From assembly GCA_963402885.1 (NCBI GenBank), contig OY727097.1, forward strand, positions 27,087,401-27,151,400: a DNA stretch of 64,000 nucleotides, in the 5' to 3' direction. Of this stretch, positions 1 to 11,756 are shown piece by piece. The stretch comes from Antedon bifida. Its lineage: Eukaryota; Echinodermata; Crinoidea; Comatulida; Antedonidae. Numbering within the stretch: position 1 is the stretch's first letter; every line of letters starts with the position of its first letter. The translations under genes were made by a program, and so were the position numbers. Below the pieces are notes generated by a model that did not search any database, was not told the DNA's origin, and worked only from the letters and a program-made list of their open reading frames with translations.

Positions 1-452
1 ACCTGACGAACTAATTCAGTTTTTTAAAGGTAAATTTAGGTTGGGGAAATAAAATTATTAAATATATAATACAGATATGCCTATTGGGATATTGTAGGTA
101 CTTCAACACGAGTTTCCATGTTAGATATTAGTATATAAGTCCTTTTTAACAGAATACATGATTGAATGAATATTGGTGGTGATCCACAATATTTAAAAAT
201 TTATAAAAAAAAAGTTTGTCTAGGTTGGAGAATAAGATTATTAAAATATATTAAAGAATATGCCTATTGGGATATTTAGGCACTTCAACACTAGTTTCCA
301 TGGCGGGTTAGATAGGTCATATTACACAAACCCTTTTTAACAGAATATATGATTGAATGAATAGTGATGGTGAAGGCACAATATATCGAACAATATAAAG
401 CAGTGAAATCCACAACCCACTAAGTACTATAAAAATGTAACCATTTACCTAC

Positions 453-640
453 CTTCTGACAGCCCAGATTGATCGGTTTCCGACGTACCGTATCCCGTGA
501 AGAGTTGTCTCGCCCGTAAACGTACATACTTTATCAGTTAAGCTGGATTTTTTACGATGTTTTTCGACATTCGAATCCGTTGTCTCCCGACTAATCGTAA
601 ACATCGGATAAACTTTACCATTTTCATTCATTTTAATCAA
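453..640 (-). CDS. DEG/ENaC channel gene D, first coding exon only (rest lies left of the window)
   Basis: Seen: an open frame from an ATG at 640 to AGAAG|GTAGGT (exon end 453), encoding a short cytoplasmic N-terminus that ends TTLHGIRYVGNRSIWAVRR. The HG pair before the first membrane segment is the conserved DEG/ENaC gating motif. It is nearly the same as exon 1 of gene A (6886-7070): same VYPMF stretch, same phase-2 donor. Known: DEG/ENaC/ASIC subunits form trimeric Na+ channels in the plasma membrane. The remaining exons should lie at lower coordinates outside the window, so nothing can be said about pore or ligand. The ~300 bases upstream also match the flank of gene A, which supports a recent tandem duplication. 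Confidence 0.82.
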
Positions 641-930
641 GCATTAATGGCGAATAATACCTTGGTGTACCTTACATCCGTAGCAATCAATCAGATGACA
701 AAGCAACTCTGCTGATTAAGGTACGGAACTCGTCAACATAAAATGGTTGATTCCCAATTGCCGAACTCTCAGAATAAAAATTACACTGTATGGACTAACG
801 ATTTCTACATCGACAACAACGTATTATCACCGATGGACAGGATAATGTAAAGTTTAATATAATGTAATCTAAATCACCCGTGTATTCATAATAGCAAAAT
901 CGTGTCCGAAGATGTAACTACAATCAATGA
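641..930 (-). promoter_or_regulatory. 5' flank of gene D, duplicated upstream of gene A
   Basis: No gene here. The stretch aligns by eye with 7071-7365 upstream of gene A: CTTACATCCGTA, CAATCAGATGAC, GGCAACTCTG-like, TTCCCAATT and TGTAACTNCAATCAAT occur in the same order and spacing. The block probably carries the 5' UTR and promoter of both genes. I could not point to a TATA box with confidence. Confidence 0.5.
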
Positions 931-1561
931 TTTATTGACTTCTATTGTTATAACTGACATTGTCTGCATTTAATATGTGTATGTATAATCTGCGTTTATC
1001 TATTCAATCTGTACTTTTTACTTTTGTAAAGAATACAATTGTAATTTATAATTTTTGCATTATAGATTTTTCTGTTTATTAAAACTCAATTACTGTTACT
1101 CAATCACAGCTCAATGTTCACGCATGAACAGTTATGAAGTACAGTGAGGACGTCATAATAATATTCATATTAACGCGCGCGTTGAATCGAACAATACTGT
1201 CTGTTGATAAGAGGTCATAGATTAGGTTTTTTAATAATAGTAGTCTGTGTATTTGAAAAGCAAGATTTGGGAAGCGACAATAATTGGTAGTTATTGATTA
1301 TTGATTGATGAAACCGGAAGGCGGTTATTGAGCGGATGTAGTTGGAATTTAATTTGAAATCACAGTTGTTACCCGTATGCTACATAATACTATGTTGAGG
1401 AGTCTTTAGGCATATTAATTAGATTTTATTAATACTGTAAAAATAAATAACGCCATGATGCCTATCAGCATCTTGGGTTGCTAATAATAGTATATACATA
1501 GTTTTAAACAAATTATCAAAGTGATAATTCCAAAACTTTAAAAAGCTATCACATTAAATAA

Positions 1562-1780
1562 CCTGTACAAACTAAAATGAAATTTCACCCGTGAAAACCA
1601 AAACGAAATTTCACCTGTATAAACAAAAACGAAATTTCACCTGTATAAACCAAAACGAAATTTCACCTGTATAAACCAAAACGAAATTTCACCTGTATAA
1701 ACCAAAACGAAATTTCACCTGTATAAACCAAAACGAAATTTCACCTGTATAAACCAAAACGAAATTTCACCTGTACAAAC
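1562..1780. repeat. 26-bp tandem repeat, 8 copies
   Basis: Eight head-to-tail copies of a unit containing AACGAAATTTCACCTGTATA. The first copy (CCCGTGAAAACC variant) and the last (CTGTACAAACG) are diverged and the central copies are almost identical, as in a recently expanded minisatellite. It lies between gene D exon 1 and the 3' end of gene A. The rest of 931-2184 shows nothing I recognise. Confidence 0.9.
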
Positions 1781-2184
1781 GCAGCAGAAACGCGTTCCAT
1801 TTCTTCAAGCTGTATAATGCACCTGCAAGTGCAGACAACTCAATTGTCTCCACTGTTTAACGAAAACCCACCAAACTGCTAAGTAAATCTCTGTTTTAAA
1901 TATAGCCTATTGTTCTAATTATAGACAGAAAACCATTTAAACTCTTATTATGGTTTCAGAAGTAATGGCTATTGTTTCATTTTTTTTCAAGAAATATTGA
2001 ACTTTATTTGTCTTACTTGTTTCCATATCATTATTCAATAAATTGTTGAATAATGTAGCCGCCTTTTTGTGTCGTAGTGAAAGCAATTTCATTTAAGTGA
2101 AATCACTTAGGTGTCTCTTTACTTAATTGTAAACACTAACGTACACGTTTCAATGCATATACATTTCAAATCGACTATTTCTTT

Positions 2185-5100
2185 TCATTTACTGATTGTG
2201 TGCGTTTTAGTGGGTCTAAACTCTTTCGTTTTAATCAAACGCTGTAGAATTGCGACAAAGACAAAGTCCAGCAATTCAACAATAGTAATCAAACTCATTC
2301 CACATATTAAACCCATGTTTCCTCCAAGTTCGGCTGTAAATAAGAATATTTTTGTTTACCTTTTAAAAAAATGCAAATCTTACAAATATAATATGCCTAT
2401 CATTTAGTGCGCTTTATATTGTAAACTGTATTTACTTTAGTGTTTGATTGCAGTGTCCAATTTAAAAATTAATATTGTTATTATTAAATTGTAGGCCTAA
2501 TAAATAGCAATAATTGTGATCAACTTACAAAGCAACTGGTTCACAGAGTATGACGGGACGAGTTCAACAACGGTCATGTCCAAATCTTCAAATGATATGC
2601 TAACCTGAAGAATGTTTTCCCTGAAATATGCACAATATTAGAGTTGAGATACATACTTTGAGACTGGGGCACAAGGTACGAAAAGTTATATAATCATATA
2701 TTTGCTCAAGCTTTTGCGGCTTATCTTTCGCTCTGGGAAGGGTATTTAAAGAAATGCTCCACACACGCCGTTAAACATGAAAGTGTATCAGCCCTTGTAG
2801 GCCTACTCGATGACAAAAAATGGTTTCATAAAGGTTGTACACCTTTACAGTTGCACCATCTCTTACACTTTTTACAAGCCGTCTGATTGTTCCAGCTACC
2901 ATGCCTTTACATTCGACGTTTGATCCAGTTGTGTGTCGGCCATACTTCTCACTATGACGCAGCGTAACGACGCGTACGTAAGCGCAACGCAAGTATTTGT
3001 CATTAGGTTATGTCGTGATTGATCAAATTATTTTCGTTGCGTACTCGTCCTAGTTGAAACTGATCCTAACTTACCTTACGTAATCCTTTGTATATCCATC
3101 ATTAATTTCAAATGATTGTATCGTCGCTGGATCCGGCCATAATGTGCTGGATGTACGTGGTTCATATGTTAGCTGATCACATGCTACTGGACAATCGCAT
3201 GAAACATTTCTATCACTAACAAAACGATCTGTAAAGTAAAAGTATTTACATTTTTTTTTTAAGTTAAATATTTTGAAAGGTTAAAAAATTTTCAACATAA
3301 CGTCAATGTGAATGTTCAGAGGACAATGAATGAATGTGTGCATATCCCTGTTCTAAATATACTTTAGTCTGGATGGCTGAAATAGAATTGTACAAGAAAC
3401 AGCAAACAGCGTTTTAGCATGTACAAAGAATACATTTTTTTCTCGGTTGAAGCAAGGAAATATTTTAGTTTGTTTAAGCTTACAGAGGTTAAGCCTAAAT
3501 GATGCGGATAACCTAACGTCCACAATGCATAATTTTTTCACCTTCAAGCATCAGTTAGACCTAGAAAGTCCAAAAATAGTAAAATTGACTGAAAGTCAAT
3601 GGTTGGTTGAATTTAACAGTTTACTTTTATCTTTTATTAGTTTAAACAGTATTTTTTTCTACGGAAGTGATTCACTTTATTAAAACTGCGAAATGGCCTA
3701 TTCAAATCGTTTTTATTATTCTTCATTTTTCATGTTTTTAAGGGATATACATCTTTAACTTACTATAAGCCGCATCACCACAATTAATGGTCTGTAGAAC
3801 AGTACATTCTGGAACATCACCTAAATAAAAAAGAAAATCAATGAAATGGTTTTAATGGACATTTGTCGAATTGGTTCAAAGGGGCTGAACCAAACCTAAC
3901 ACCGATTTGAGGCTAATCTGGGCACTTTATTATATCATATTTAGGGCCTTTGATGATCACCGAAAACATCAAGATAAATGTCGGTCATTATTTTTTTAAA
4001 TCATCGAAAACGTATCTGGAAAATGAAGAACGTTGAAACTTTGCGGATTATGACAATCTTTCAATTATCTTGATTCATTAAGAATAGACCGCCATAGCAT
4101 TCATTCTTTCAGTACAATATCAAACTCGAAATTATACCACGTATCTTATATATGGATACAAACAGTTTTTTTTCATATAGCTACCGATTTAGTGCTGAAG
4201 GAGACAAAATGACAAGACATGTAAATTGTGTGCTTTATGAGAAAATCAAGCTACTTTTTAAAAAATAGGTTGCAAACTATACTAACCTATCATATTAGTT
4301 AGTTTACATCCGCATTTTGCGACGACGTAATCAAATCTGCACTCCTCAATACAAAGAGCCTTAGTATATGTGCCTGTGTATTGAAGCTCTTTCCCAGTGC
4401 ACTTTGATGAGTATGGGTCTGGTAAAGACTTAGTCTAAATTGAAAAAAAAATTAGTTTATTTTTCCAATCTGTTTAGCAAGTAAATGTGAAATATAAGAC
4501 AAATTGTTTCTTTTCTCTGTAGAATATTTTGTAAAGGTAGTATTACTTACTTGTACTCCCTTTAAAGCAATTTCTGTATGAAAACCAGGAGATACTGAAA
4601 ATCCAAACGACTTTACAAGAGGAAGTTCATCTGCAGGATGTATCATCATCTGGAGGGGAAAAAAGATTAAGCTCTGTCTACATTATCAAACTAGTTTGAA
4701 AAAGTGTGATGTGCCCCAATATGACGTCATCGTGTCCATTATGGGCACATCACATGTTTTTGATTACTTTAAAATAGAGAAAATTTATTTTTTAATCTGT
4801 TATACATTCTTTGTTAAACGATTGCTATGTAGTGCGGTTTAATGAGCTGAAATAAAAAAAAATAATAAAAAATAATTAAAATACTAAAACTTGAAAGTTG
4901 CAAATAAAATTATTGGTATAAATGTTAAAACGTTGGAATATATTTGAATTTAAAAGATTGAACTAACAATAACCATCACTTAATAGAAGAAGCTAAGAAT
5001 TTGTTTTATTTTGATGAAAACCAGTCGACTGCATAATTATTTCTTCCATCTATAGTAAGGCTTTTTTCAATTGTAAACTTTGTCATATTCATTTTTACGG

Positions 5101-7070
5101 TTGTTACCCATTAATTTTATGATATTTTAATGATCACGTTATCTATAATTGCAGTTGCATTTGTTCTTTTGTATAGTGTTTAATATTTAACCTTGCCATT
5201 CCATTTGTAAACAGAAAAGGAAATAATTTTTCTTTGTGACTAGAGATCGACATACCACTTCGTATTGATCACCATCTAACCTGAGGTGAATTTAAAAACG
5301 TTTCAGAATATATCAATATTAAATCAGTGTTTCGTAAATAGTAGGGTGTGTCGAAAATGAAATGTTTACATGTAGATCAAAGGTGACCATAGCAACCTGA
5401 GCAAGTATTTCTTGTTAATGATGGTAACGATCAAGTTGAAACATACAAGAAGGGAATAAGAAAAATAGTGAAAAAACGTGGTCCAACAAAAATCTTACAT
5501 ATCTACAATGTTTCATTAAACATTAAATAGATGCCTGCATGTGGAACTTCAGCGTGATAGAGCCGCAGCGCAATGCCGTAGACGCAACGCAAAGACGTAG
5601 ACCAATGTCAAGCGACAGTTTCAATAATCGCTTGTGATTGGTCAAGTTACTTACGTTGCGCTCTATCTCACTGCGTTGTGTCTCTAGCGGGAACCATTAA
5701 ATGGAGGCAATGGTAAAAACGAATTGGCGTACCTTAATTCCTTTAATGCCTTGTTCATGACCAGTATGATCTGTATCATTGATATTAATCTGCAGGAATA
5801 AAGAACTTGAGACGCCAGCATGCGATACATTACGCGTCGTCTTAAACGTGTAACACACCCCAAAATCAATTATGTCAGTTGTAAAGTTGTCTGGCCCACA
5901 ATCTTCTAAACTCATCCATGTACACTTCGTAAGTAGGTCATTAATAGAGTGACTTGCTCTTAGGTAAAGCTCTGTAAGGTTCCAATGGTTTATATTAGAA
6001 AAATTTGCATAATTTCCACTGAAAAATGCGCGAATGTACTTCAATTCTTCGTCGGAGACCTGCGATTGACGCAACTGGTTGTAGTTGCAGAATGTAACGG
6101 CGGGAAACGCGATTTCGTCGTAGTGAGCAATGGATATCTTCGTTGCAACTGGGTAAGACCTGTAGTTTACAACGGACTCTTTCAATATGATAACAAGAAA
6201 GGCTAGCGCTATGAAAACCAGAATGCACCAAATATATCTGTAATAAATGTTTATTTAATTATTAATTCAAATTATAATAAAACAAATAAGCAGACCGTTT
6301 TTAGTGCGAGAGAAGAATACATTTTTGTTTATAGACTCGACACTATTGAAGGAAGTGTTAAAGTTGATGATGAATAGGGAAAACTTTTAATCCATGAAAA
6401 TATGAAGCGGAGATTTTATATTAAGCCTACCTCATTGAGATTATAGAAAATACTACTATTGCACTAAAGTTGTTTTTTTCTCCATTAAAATAGATTAGAT
6501 ATTTCAACACAATTAATGTTTGTTCATTGTTGAGGTTGGAATAACATTATTAAACAAAGATATATTGTATATAATTAAAACATTTGAATTACTAAATCCA
6601 TTCGAATAAGCGCCTAGTTTAATAGCCTCTATGATGGTAAATTTACACACAAACCAATGCCTAATACAAAGCATAATTTCTTAAATGGTTATATAATCGT
6701 TTACCATTGGCGTAACTGCTATGAGTGCTGACGGACTAAACTCAGAGGCCCCGGATCTTATGGGGGCCCCTTAGCAGTGTCCAGAGGAAAAAACAGGCAT
6801 TAAAATATGTCGAAAGGGGGCCTTCAGCGTTAGAAGGCTCCTGAGGCCAGTGGTCTCAGGCGTTGCGCCACTGTCGTTTACCTACCTTCTGGCAGCGCAG
6901 ATTGATCGGTTTCCGACGTAACGTATTCCGTGAAGAGTCGTCTCGCCCGCAAACGTACACACTTCATCAGTTAAGCTGGATTTTTCAGGCTGTTTTCCAT
7001 CATTGGAATCCGTTCTCGCTTCCCGATTGCTAAACGTAAACATCGGATAAACGTTACCGTTGACATTCAT
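2185..7070 (-). CDS. DEG/ENaC (ASIC-like) sodium channel subunit, gene A, 8 exons
   Basis: Exons joined in frame: 7070-6886, 6237-5733, 4649-4551, 4434-4287, 3820-3764, 3228-3075, 2620-2529, 2333-2185, giving 462 aa. An upstream in-frame ATG at 7115 would add 15 residues; I chose 7070 because it aligns with gene D. Features in order: HG motif (LHGIRYV) at the end of exon 1; TM1 (WCILVFIALAFLVII) at about residues 64-86; the post-TM1 signature FPAVTFCNYNQ; extracellular cysteines including FGVCYTF, CGC and CDCPVAC; TM2 with GLICGMSL near residues 420-430. Known: family members are trimeric Na+ channels, often gated by protons or peptides. The selectivity motif GxS reads GMS here where ASICs have GAS. 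Length is slightly below the ~510 aa of vertebrate ASICs because the extracellular loop is short. The ligand cannot be predicted. Confidence 0.92.
3590..3754 (-). mobile_element. MITE family 5 copy (one side) abutting the exon 5 donor of gene A
   Basis: Read on the minus strand it starts TTAA then AGATGTAT and shares CAGTTTTAATAAAGT and flanking sequence with the copy at 50109-50330. The TTAA is at intron positions +6 to +9 after the exon 5 donor (exon end 3764). The far terminus is not clear. Confidence 0.6.
4670..4762. mobile_element. MITE family 1, truncated copy in intron 2 of gene A
   Basis: Starts AGCTCTGTCTACATTATCAA preceded by TTA, and has the family interior GTGATGTGCCC and GGGCACATCAC. 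The right terminal repeat is lost. It lies 20 nt upstream of the exon 3 acceptor and carries an intact TGACGTCA (4722-4729). Confidence 0.8.
5548..5695. mobile_element. Degenerate MITE family 2 copy, intron 2 of gene A
   Basis: Palindromic stretch with the family 2 interior (GACGCAACGCAA, CGCTTGTGATTGGTCAAG, TTGCGTTG-like) and an eroded right end GCGGGAACC. No clear target duplication. A related fragment at about 2950-3050 sits in intron 6. Confidence 0.55.
6705..6873 (+). mobile_element. hAT-like MITE in intron 1 of gene A with perfect 8-bp target duplication
   Basis: 169 bp, ends CATTGGCGTAAC and GTTGCGCCACTG, flanked by TCGTTTAC at 6697-6704 and 6874-6881. Ends of the CAGTGGCG type and 8-bp duplications are typical of hAT elements. 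The right flank falls inside the intron 1 donor region of gene A (exon 1 ends at 6886). It is the same family and plus-strand orientation as 14907-15057. No coding capacity. Confidence 0.85.
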
Positions 7071-7365
7071 GATCAGACTAGGTTCGGACGTTACCAGAAC
7101 TGGTGAATGATACATCGGAGGCTAGGCCTATATCTTACATCCGTAACTTTCAATCAGATGACTAGGCAACTCTGTTCATTACGGAGTCGAGTTCGTCGAC
7201 ATAAATGGCTGGTTCCCAATTCTAATCAATCGATGTCCACGTAATGATGTGTTATTAGCGATTTAAACACGAGTACAATTCGAAGTGCAATATACAATTT
7301 AAAGTACTCGTGTGTCTATGGCAACATCGTGACCAAAAATGTAACTGCAATCAATAAATGGGTGC
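7071..7365 (-). promoter_or_regulatory. 5' flank of gene A, homologous to 641-930
   Basis: Conserved with the flank of gene D (see that entry), so it probably holds the promoter and 5' UTR shared by the two duplicates. An in-frame ATG at 7113-7115 falls inside it and is the alternative start of gene A. Confidence 0.5.
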
Positions 7366-8244
7366 TTGGATTTAGATTTTATTTGATTTTTTTCCGGACT
7401 CATCGCGCTCATACAAAATCAATAGTAGATATTTATAACAAACACCTACATTTTAAATTAATTACAGATAAAGGGTAAACCTTTATAGTTACAAATCATC
7501 GTATGCATTGACTGACATTACTAACGGACGTACAATAAATATTGACGATATATAAATATACACTTTCCCACAGAAAACTAACACAACTTAAGATAACGTT
7601 TTCATTTCCTAGAATTATAGATGTTTCGATGAAGTTTTTTTTCACAAGTAGGCTACAAACAAATGAAGTCCATTTCAGAAATGAATCAATCAATCGTGTT
7701 TTTATAATTATATCGCTTTTGAATGTGTACTTTATTTATTTTTGTTTTAACCATGTTTCATGAGGTAGCCCATCCAGCAAAGCTGATCATTGGGGCCCTC
7801 GAATACCTTTTTGTAGTGTGATTTTATAGTTTTCCGGTATTTTTTTATATATTTAATATACGCTGTATTCTGGTTTTACATTTCTATTCAACTAATAATT
7901 TTACTTTTCTAAGGAAGGAAATGTTAAAGTCTTTCAGTATTCATTTATTCATGGTCAAACACAGTAAAATATGTATATCATGGGTTTGAAATTATTTTCG
8001 TTTGTTCTAAGTTAAGAATTCACATACAATATAAAAATGAATTAAAAAGGTTAACATTTGGTAAAATAGAAACAAAAACACAACGTTTAAAATACAGATA
8101 AAATACATCGTTTAAAATACAAATACAAGCAAGATTGGTTTGTGCAAGGGAAGTGATCTACGTTTCCAAGTTTCATTGAATTGCCTCAATACAGTAGGGA
8201 GAAATTTCTCATCTTGGGTACACTCTCTTGGTGGAGAGGGTGAT

Positions 8245-8268
8245 ACCATGGAGCTATAGCTCCATGGT
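8245..8268. repeat. Perfect 24-bp palindrome
   Basis: Symmetric about GAGCTATAGCTC with CCATGG at both ends; no spacer. It could extrude as a hairpin or be a target or footprint of a transposon. No repeat family recognised. Confidence 0.9.
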
Positions 8269-8627
8269 GATACTATAATATATTTAGCGTTCTTACTATC
8301 TTTAGCTAATATTATTCTGTTTTAAAGATTTTCTCTACTGTCTTCATACTTTGTTTATCGAGGCTATAAAACCAAGCTATTGCACAAAATGTTAAAACTG
8401 ATCAAATTACTGATTGATAAAACAACACCAAGATTATATTGAAAACATGACATTTCTTCACACGTTTTAAAAAATAAATCCTCTGTTTGCACCTATTGGT
8501 AACACATGTTGAATTTTCTTTTAGTTTATCATCAATTATTGTACCTAAATATCTATGATGTTTTACAATCTCAACCTCTTTTGATTCGCTTCAACTGTAT
8601 TCTGTGTCTTTTATGTGTAAACTGACT

Positions 8628-8754
8628 TTGGGGTTGGGTCAACCGGCTCAGCTACAGTTCACTTAGGTTGACCCTGGTCTCCCCAATTTCAGTTTTTTTG
8701 TTATGTATATACTGGAATAGACCGAATAAATAATGAAATGAAATAATTGTCAGC
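8628..8754 (+). mobile_element. LINE-like 3' tail
   Basis: CCCTGGTCTCC, then TATATACTGGAATAGACCG, ending in the simple tail AATAATGAAATGAAAT. Short tandem tails of this type are common at the 3' ends of non-LTR retroelements. No reverse-transcriptase frame nearby. The family assignment is inference. Confidence 0.4.
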
Positions 8755-9448
8755 TCACTGTGGTTTTTATCTTTTATCTATAATCTTGTTATAACATCTC
8801 TTATAGTGTTGCTCCAAACGGCATTCGTTATCAATCATTACCCACCTAGGTGAGTAGGCTTTAAGGCTTTCAGACTAGCTTTCTTTGATTAATATAGGAT
8901 CTCTGCAAAAATCGATCTTCGCTTGACGCACCGGTAATTGCCTTTCAATAATGTCTTTGGATTAGATTCCATTGTAAAAACATTTAATTTTATCATATCT
9001 AGTTAAATTATTACTTCAGTTCAACTTAATAAGCAACAATAGCGGTGTCATCAGCATAATATGAATTAATGCATTTAGTTTGGCTATAATGGGTAAGTGC
9101 AGGCGGTGAAATAAATTTAGTTTGGACACATAAATCCTATGTTAATGATGGGTTCCAAACAATCACCGAGTCAACCTTCAACTATTTTCAATCATGGAAA
9201 TATTAATAAATCTTAATATTCTTAATCAGTCTTGATATTTTTCTTTTTTCCTAATAATAAAGATAATAAAATCGATTCCACAACATTGTTGAAAACAAAA
9301 TCTAAAAATCGACCAAGCAACGTACGTACCACAACAACAAAAATATTGTGTTGATGGGCTGCTACATCCATTGAAATGGAATAAACTTTTCAATTTTACT
9401 AAAACACTGAAAATATCAAAATATTCAGCACCATTTATCGACGCAACT

Positions 9449-9634
9449 ATCTATCTGTCTAAACTATCAAACTTTATGTGACAAACAAAAAATATGATGT
9501 GCCCATATATGGACATGATGATGTCATATCACGACCATATTTGAGCATATCACTACCATATTCGAGCATATCACTACCACATTTGGGCACATTACACTTT
9601 TTTGTGAAACTACTTTGATAGTGTAGAAAGAGCT
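9449..9634. mobile_element. MITE family 1, diverged copy
   Basis: CTGTCTAAACTATCAAACTT at the left, TTTGATAGTGTAGAAAGAGCT at the right, and the interior TGATGTGCCCATATATGG. The internal block CATATCACTACCATATT is repeated three times. Confidence 0.8.
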
Positions 9635-10555
9635 TTAGGCAACGTTAACCACGGTATTATTAGAACAAACGTCATTGAAATTATAAATTTATTTCAGGAT
9701 TCCAACGAAAATAAACCCGAATAATTTTTTTACTACCCTTATAAATATTTCCTTTTCTAAAAATATATTTTCCATCGTATCACAATTTTGTCACATAATT
9801 AATACCTTTTTTACATAAAAGAAATATTACTATATTATTTTATAACTGTACTTTAAAATCTTTTATCTCGTTTGTTCATACTTTCAGTGTTTACTTACTG
9901 AAATTGAAGTCTTATTTCTTATATTTTTTTTATGTATATTTGTTAATAAAATTGATTTTAAACAAACAAATGAAAAACTGTCTTACCATAAACAATAGTC
10001 AGTGAGAATTATTACAATTTGAGAAAAACTATTTTTTCGCTGTGAGTGTATACAGTAGGTCTATACTTGACTGATAATTGACTAAGTAATTAGAGGTCTA
10101 TTTGGAGATCAGCTAAATATTACAAGTAATAGAAGTAGCTACTTAAAGACCTGAACAGTTTATAATTATGTTCTATTTTTTGAATACCTTTCTAATATTT
10201 TACAGTAAATTAAAAAATTCTTTTATATATATGTGAACTTTATTCAATTAATCGTACATTTTTTTTGGTATTATAATGGTAACCATAAAAACGTGTATTT
10301 ACAGTGATTTTTACACACAAAAAAATTATTTATAAAATATATACATTGATTATTTACAGTAATGATAATAAAAAATTATATTGACTATTATTGGAAACAG
10401 AAGTCATAATAAAATACTGAATAAATACAAAGTTTCATTAGAGGTTTACAATTTTTTTTTTGTTTCTTTTTCGTGCCTTTTTGTTTAGTTTTATTTGTCA
10501 ATTTGACGAAAGGAAGAACTTTTTTTCTTTGTTCTCTCACTTAAATTAGATAATT

Positions 10556-10695
10556 AAATATATTACTTATCTGGAGGACCAAACTTAAAGCCTTGGCTTA
10601 ATGTGTCCTCCTCACACAATTGTATTTATTAATTTATGTTTCTGTTCATATTGTATTATATTGTGTGAAACAATAAACTTGAAACAATCAATGGA
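10556..10695 (+). mobile_element. LINE-like 3' end
   Basis: GGAGGACCAAACTTAAAGCC, TGTCCTCCTCACAC, then AATAAACTTGAAACAAT. This resembles the 3' end of a dead non-LTR element; it has no coding remnant. Confidence 0.35.
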
Positions 10696-11756
10696 AAAAA
10701 TGTAGGCCTATACATATAATATTATAAGTATCAAAAATAGCAGATAGTGTTTAGGAAGATTCTGCATATTTGCAACGGCCTACAAATGAACATGGTTATA
10801 AGCAAAAGTTATATATTGATTGATTGAATCTGGCATATGAAAGTGCTTAGTTGTTTCTATTAACTAATTGAAAATACCAGTGTGTGTGTTTTGTTTTCCA
10901 ATCGTTAGCTACCGTTTCCACTACAAACAATGACATTTAAAGGCACTTCAAAACAGTAAAAGTCTTCCTTTAAATTCATTTATTATAAATCTTTGTCTGA
11001 TAGTGTACTTAATTAACTAATTGCGGAAAATATTATATACAGTTACTTCTCTATTGGTCAATAGACAAAGTCATCCTTACAAAATCCATTAATAAACAAA
11101 TGATTACTGCGCACGCGCAAGTTCTGAACTCATGACACGTACATTTTCTAAACAATTAAATTGCCCCGGGTCCCAATATTCTTTGTTATTTTAAGAAAGA
11201 ACATTATTTGACAAAATATTCTCATGAAAATAATTGTCCACAAAGGCAAAAGTAAATATTAATGCATCAGATATTACTAGGCCTAATTCAAAAATCGATG
11301 TTATTGATAATTATTTATTTGGAATTAAATACATCTTGATACTTAGGTTTCGCAACAATGGTTGAGATTACTGTGTTTTACGATCAAAATAATGATTGAA
11401 GGTAACTACGAATGTATAGCATGCGCAGCAGACACTAATTAGATATATTTTTGTTTTCGTACGGCAGTAGCAAAGAAAATGTGAGCGTGCGCTGACGTAA
11501 GAAAAAGAAAGAGAAGTCTTTAATTAATTATTACCTAGTTCAGAGGTCCATTAGAAACACAATAACGAATCAATTAAATAATCGATACGGCGTAATGAAG
11601 AGGCTCATGGGAAATGGATAACAAAATAATAAAAGTAATAATAGTGTAGGCCTACTACCTCGAGTTACGATTTCTGATCATTCTATTTGGTGTACATTTA
11701 GTCTGTTTTCTGTAAACTACTTTTAACAATTTTAACATTCACGGCAATTCTTTGTC

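Larger units (their letters stand above)
7366..11756. other. Intergenic region between divergent genes A and B
   Basis: AT-rich, no exon that I can support. It contains a perfect 24-bp palindrome, two LINE-like 3' tails and one MITE family 1 copy (listed separately). The last ~300 bases before 11757 should hold the gene B promoter, but no motif stands out. Confidence 0.6.

Noticed and set aside
2111-2407. 98-codon plus-strand frame
   Set aside because: It is antisense to the last exon of gene A.
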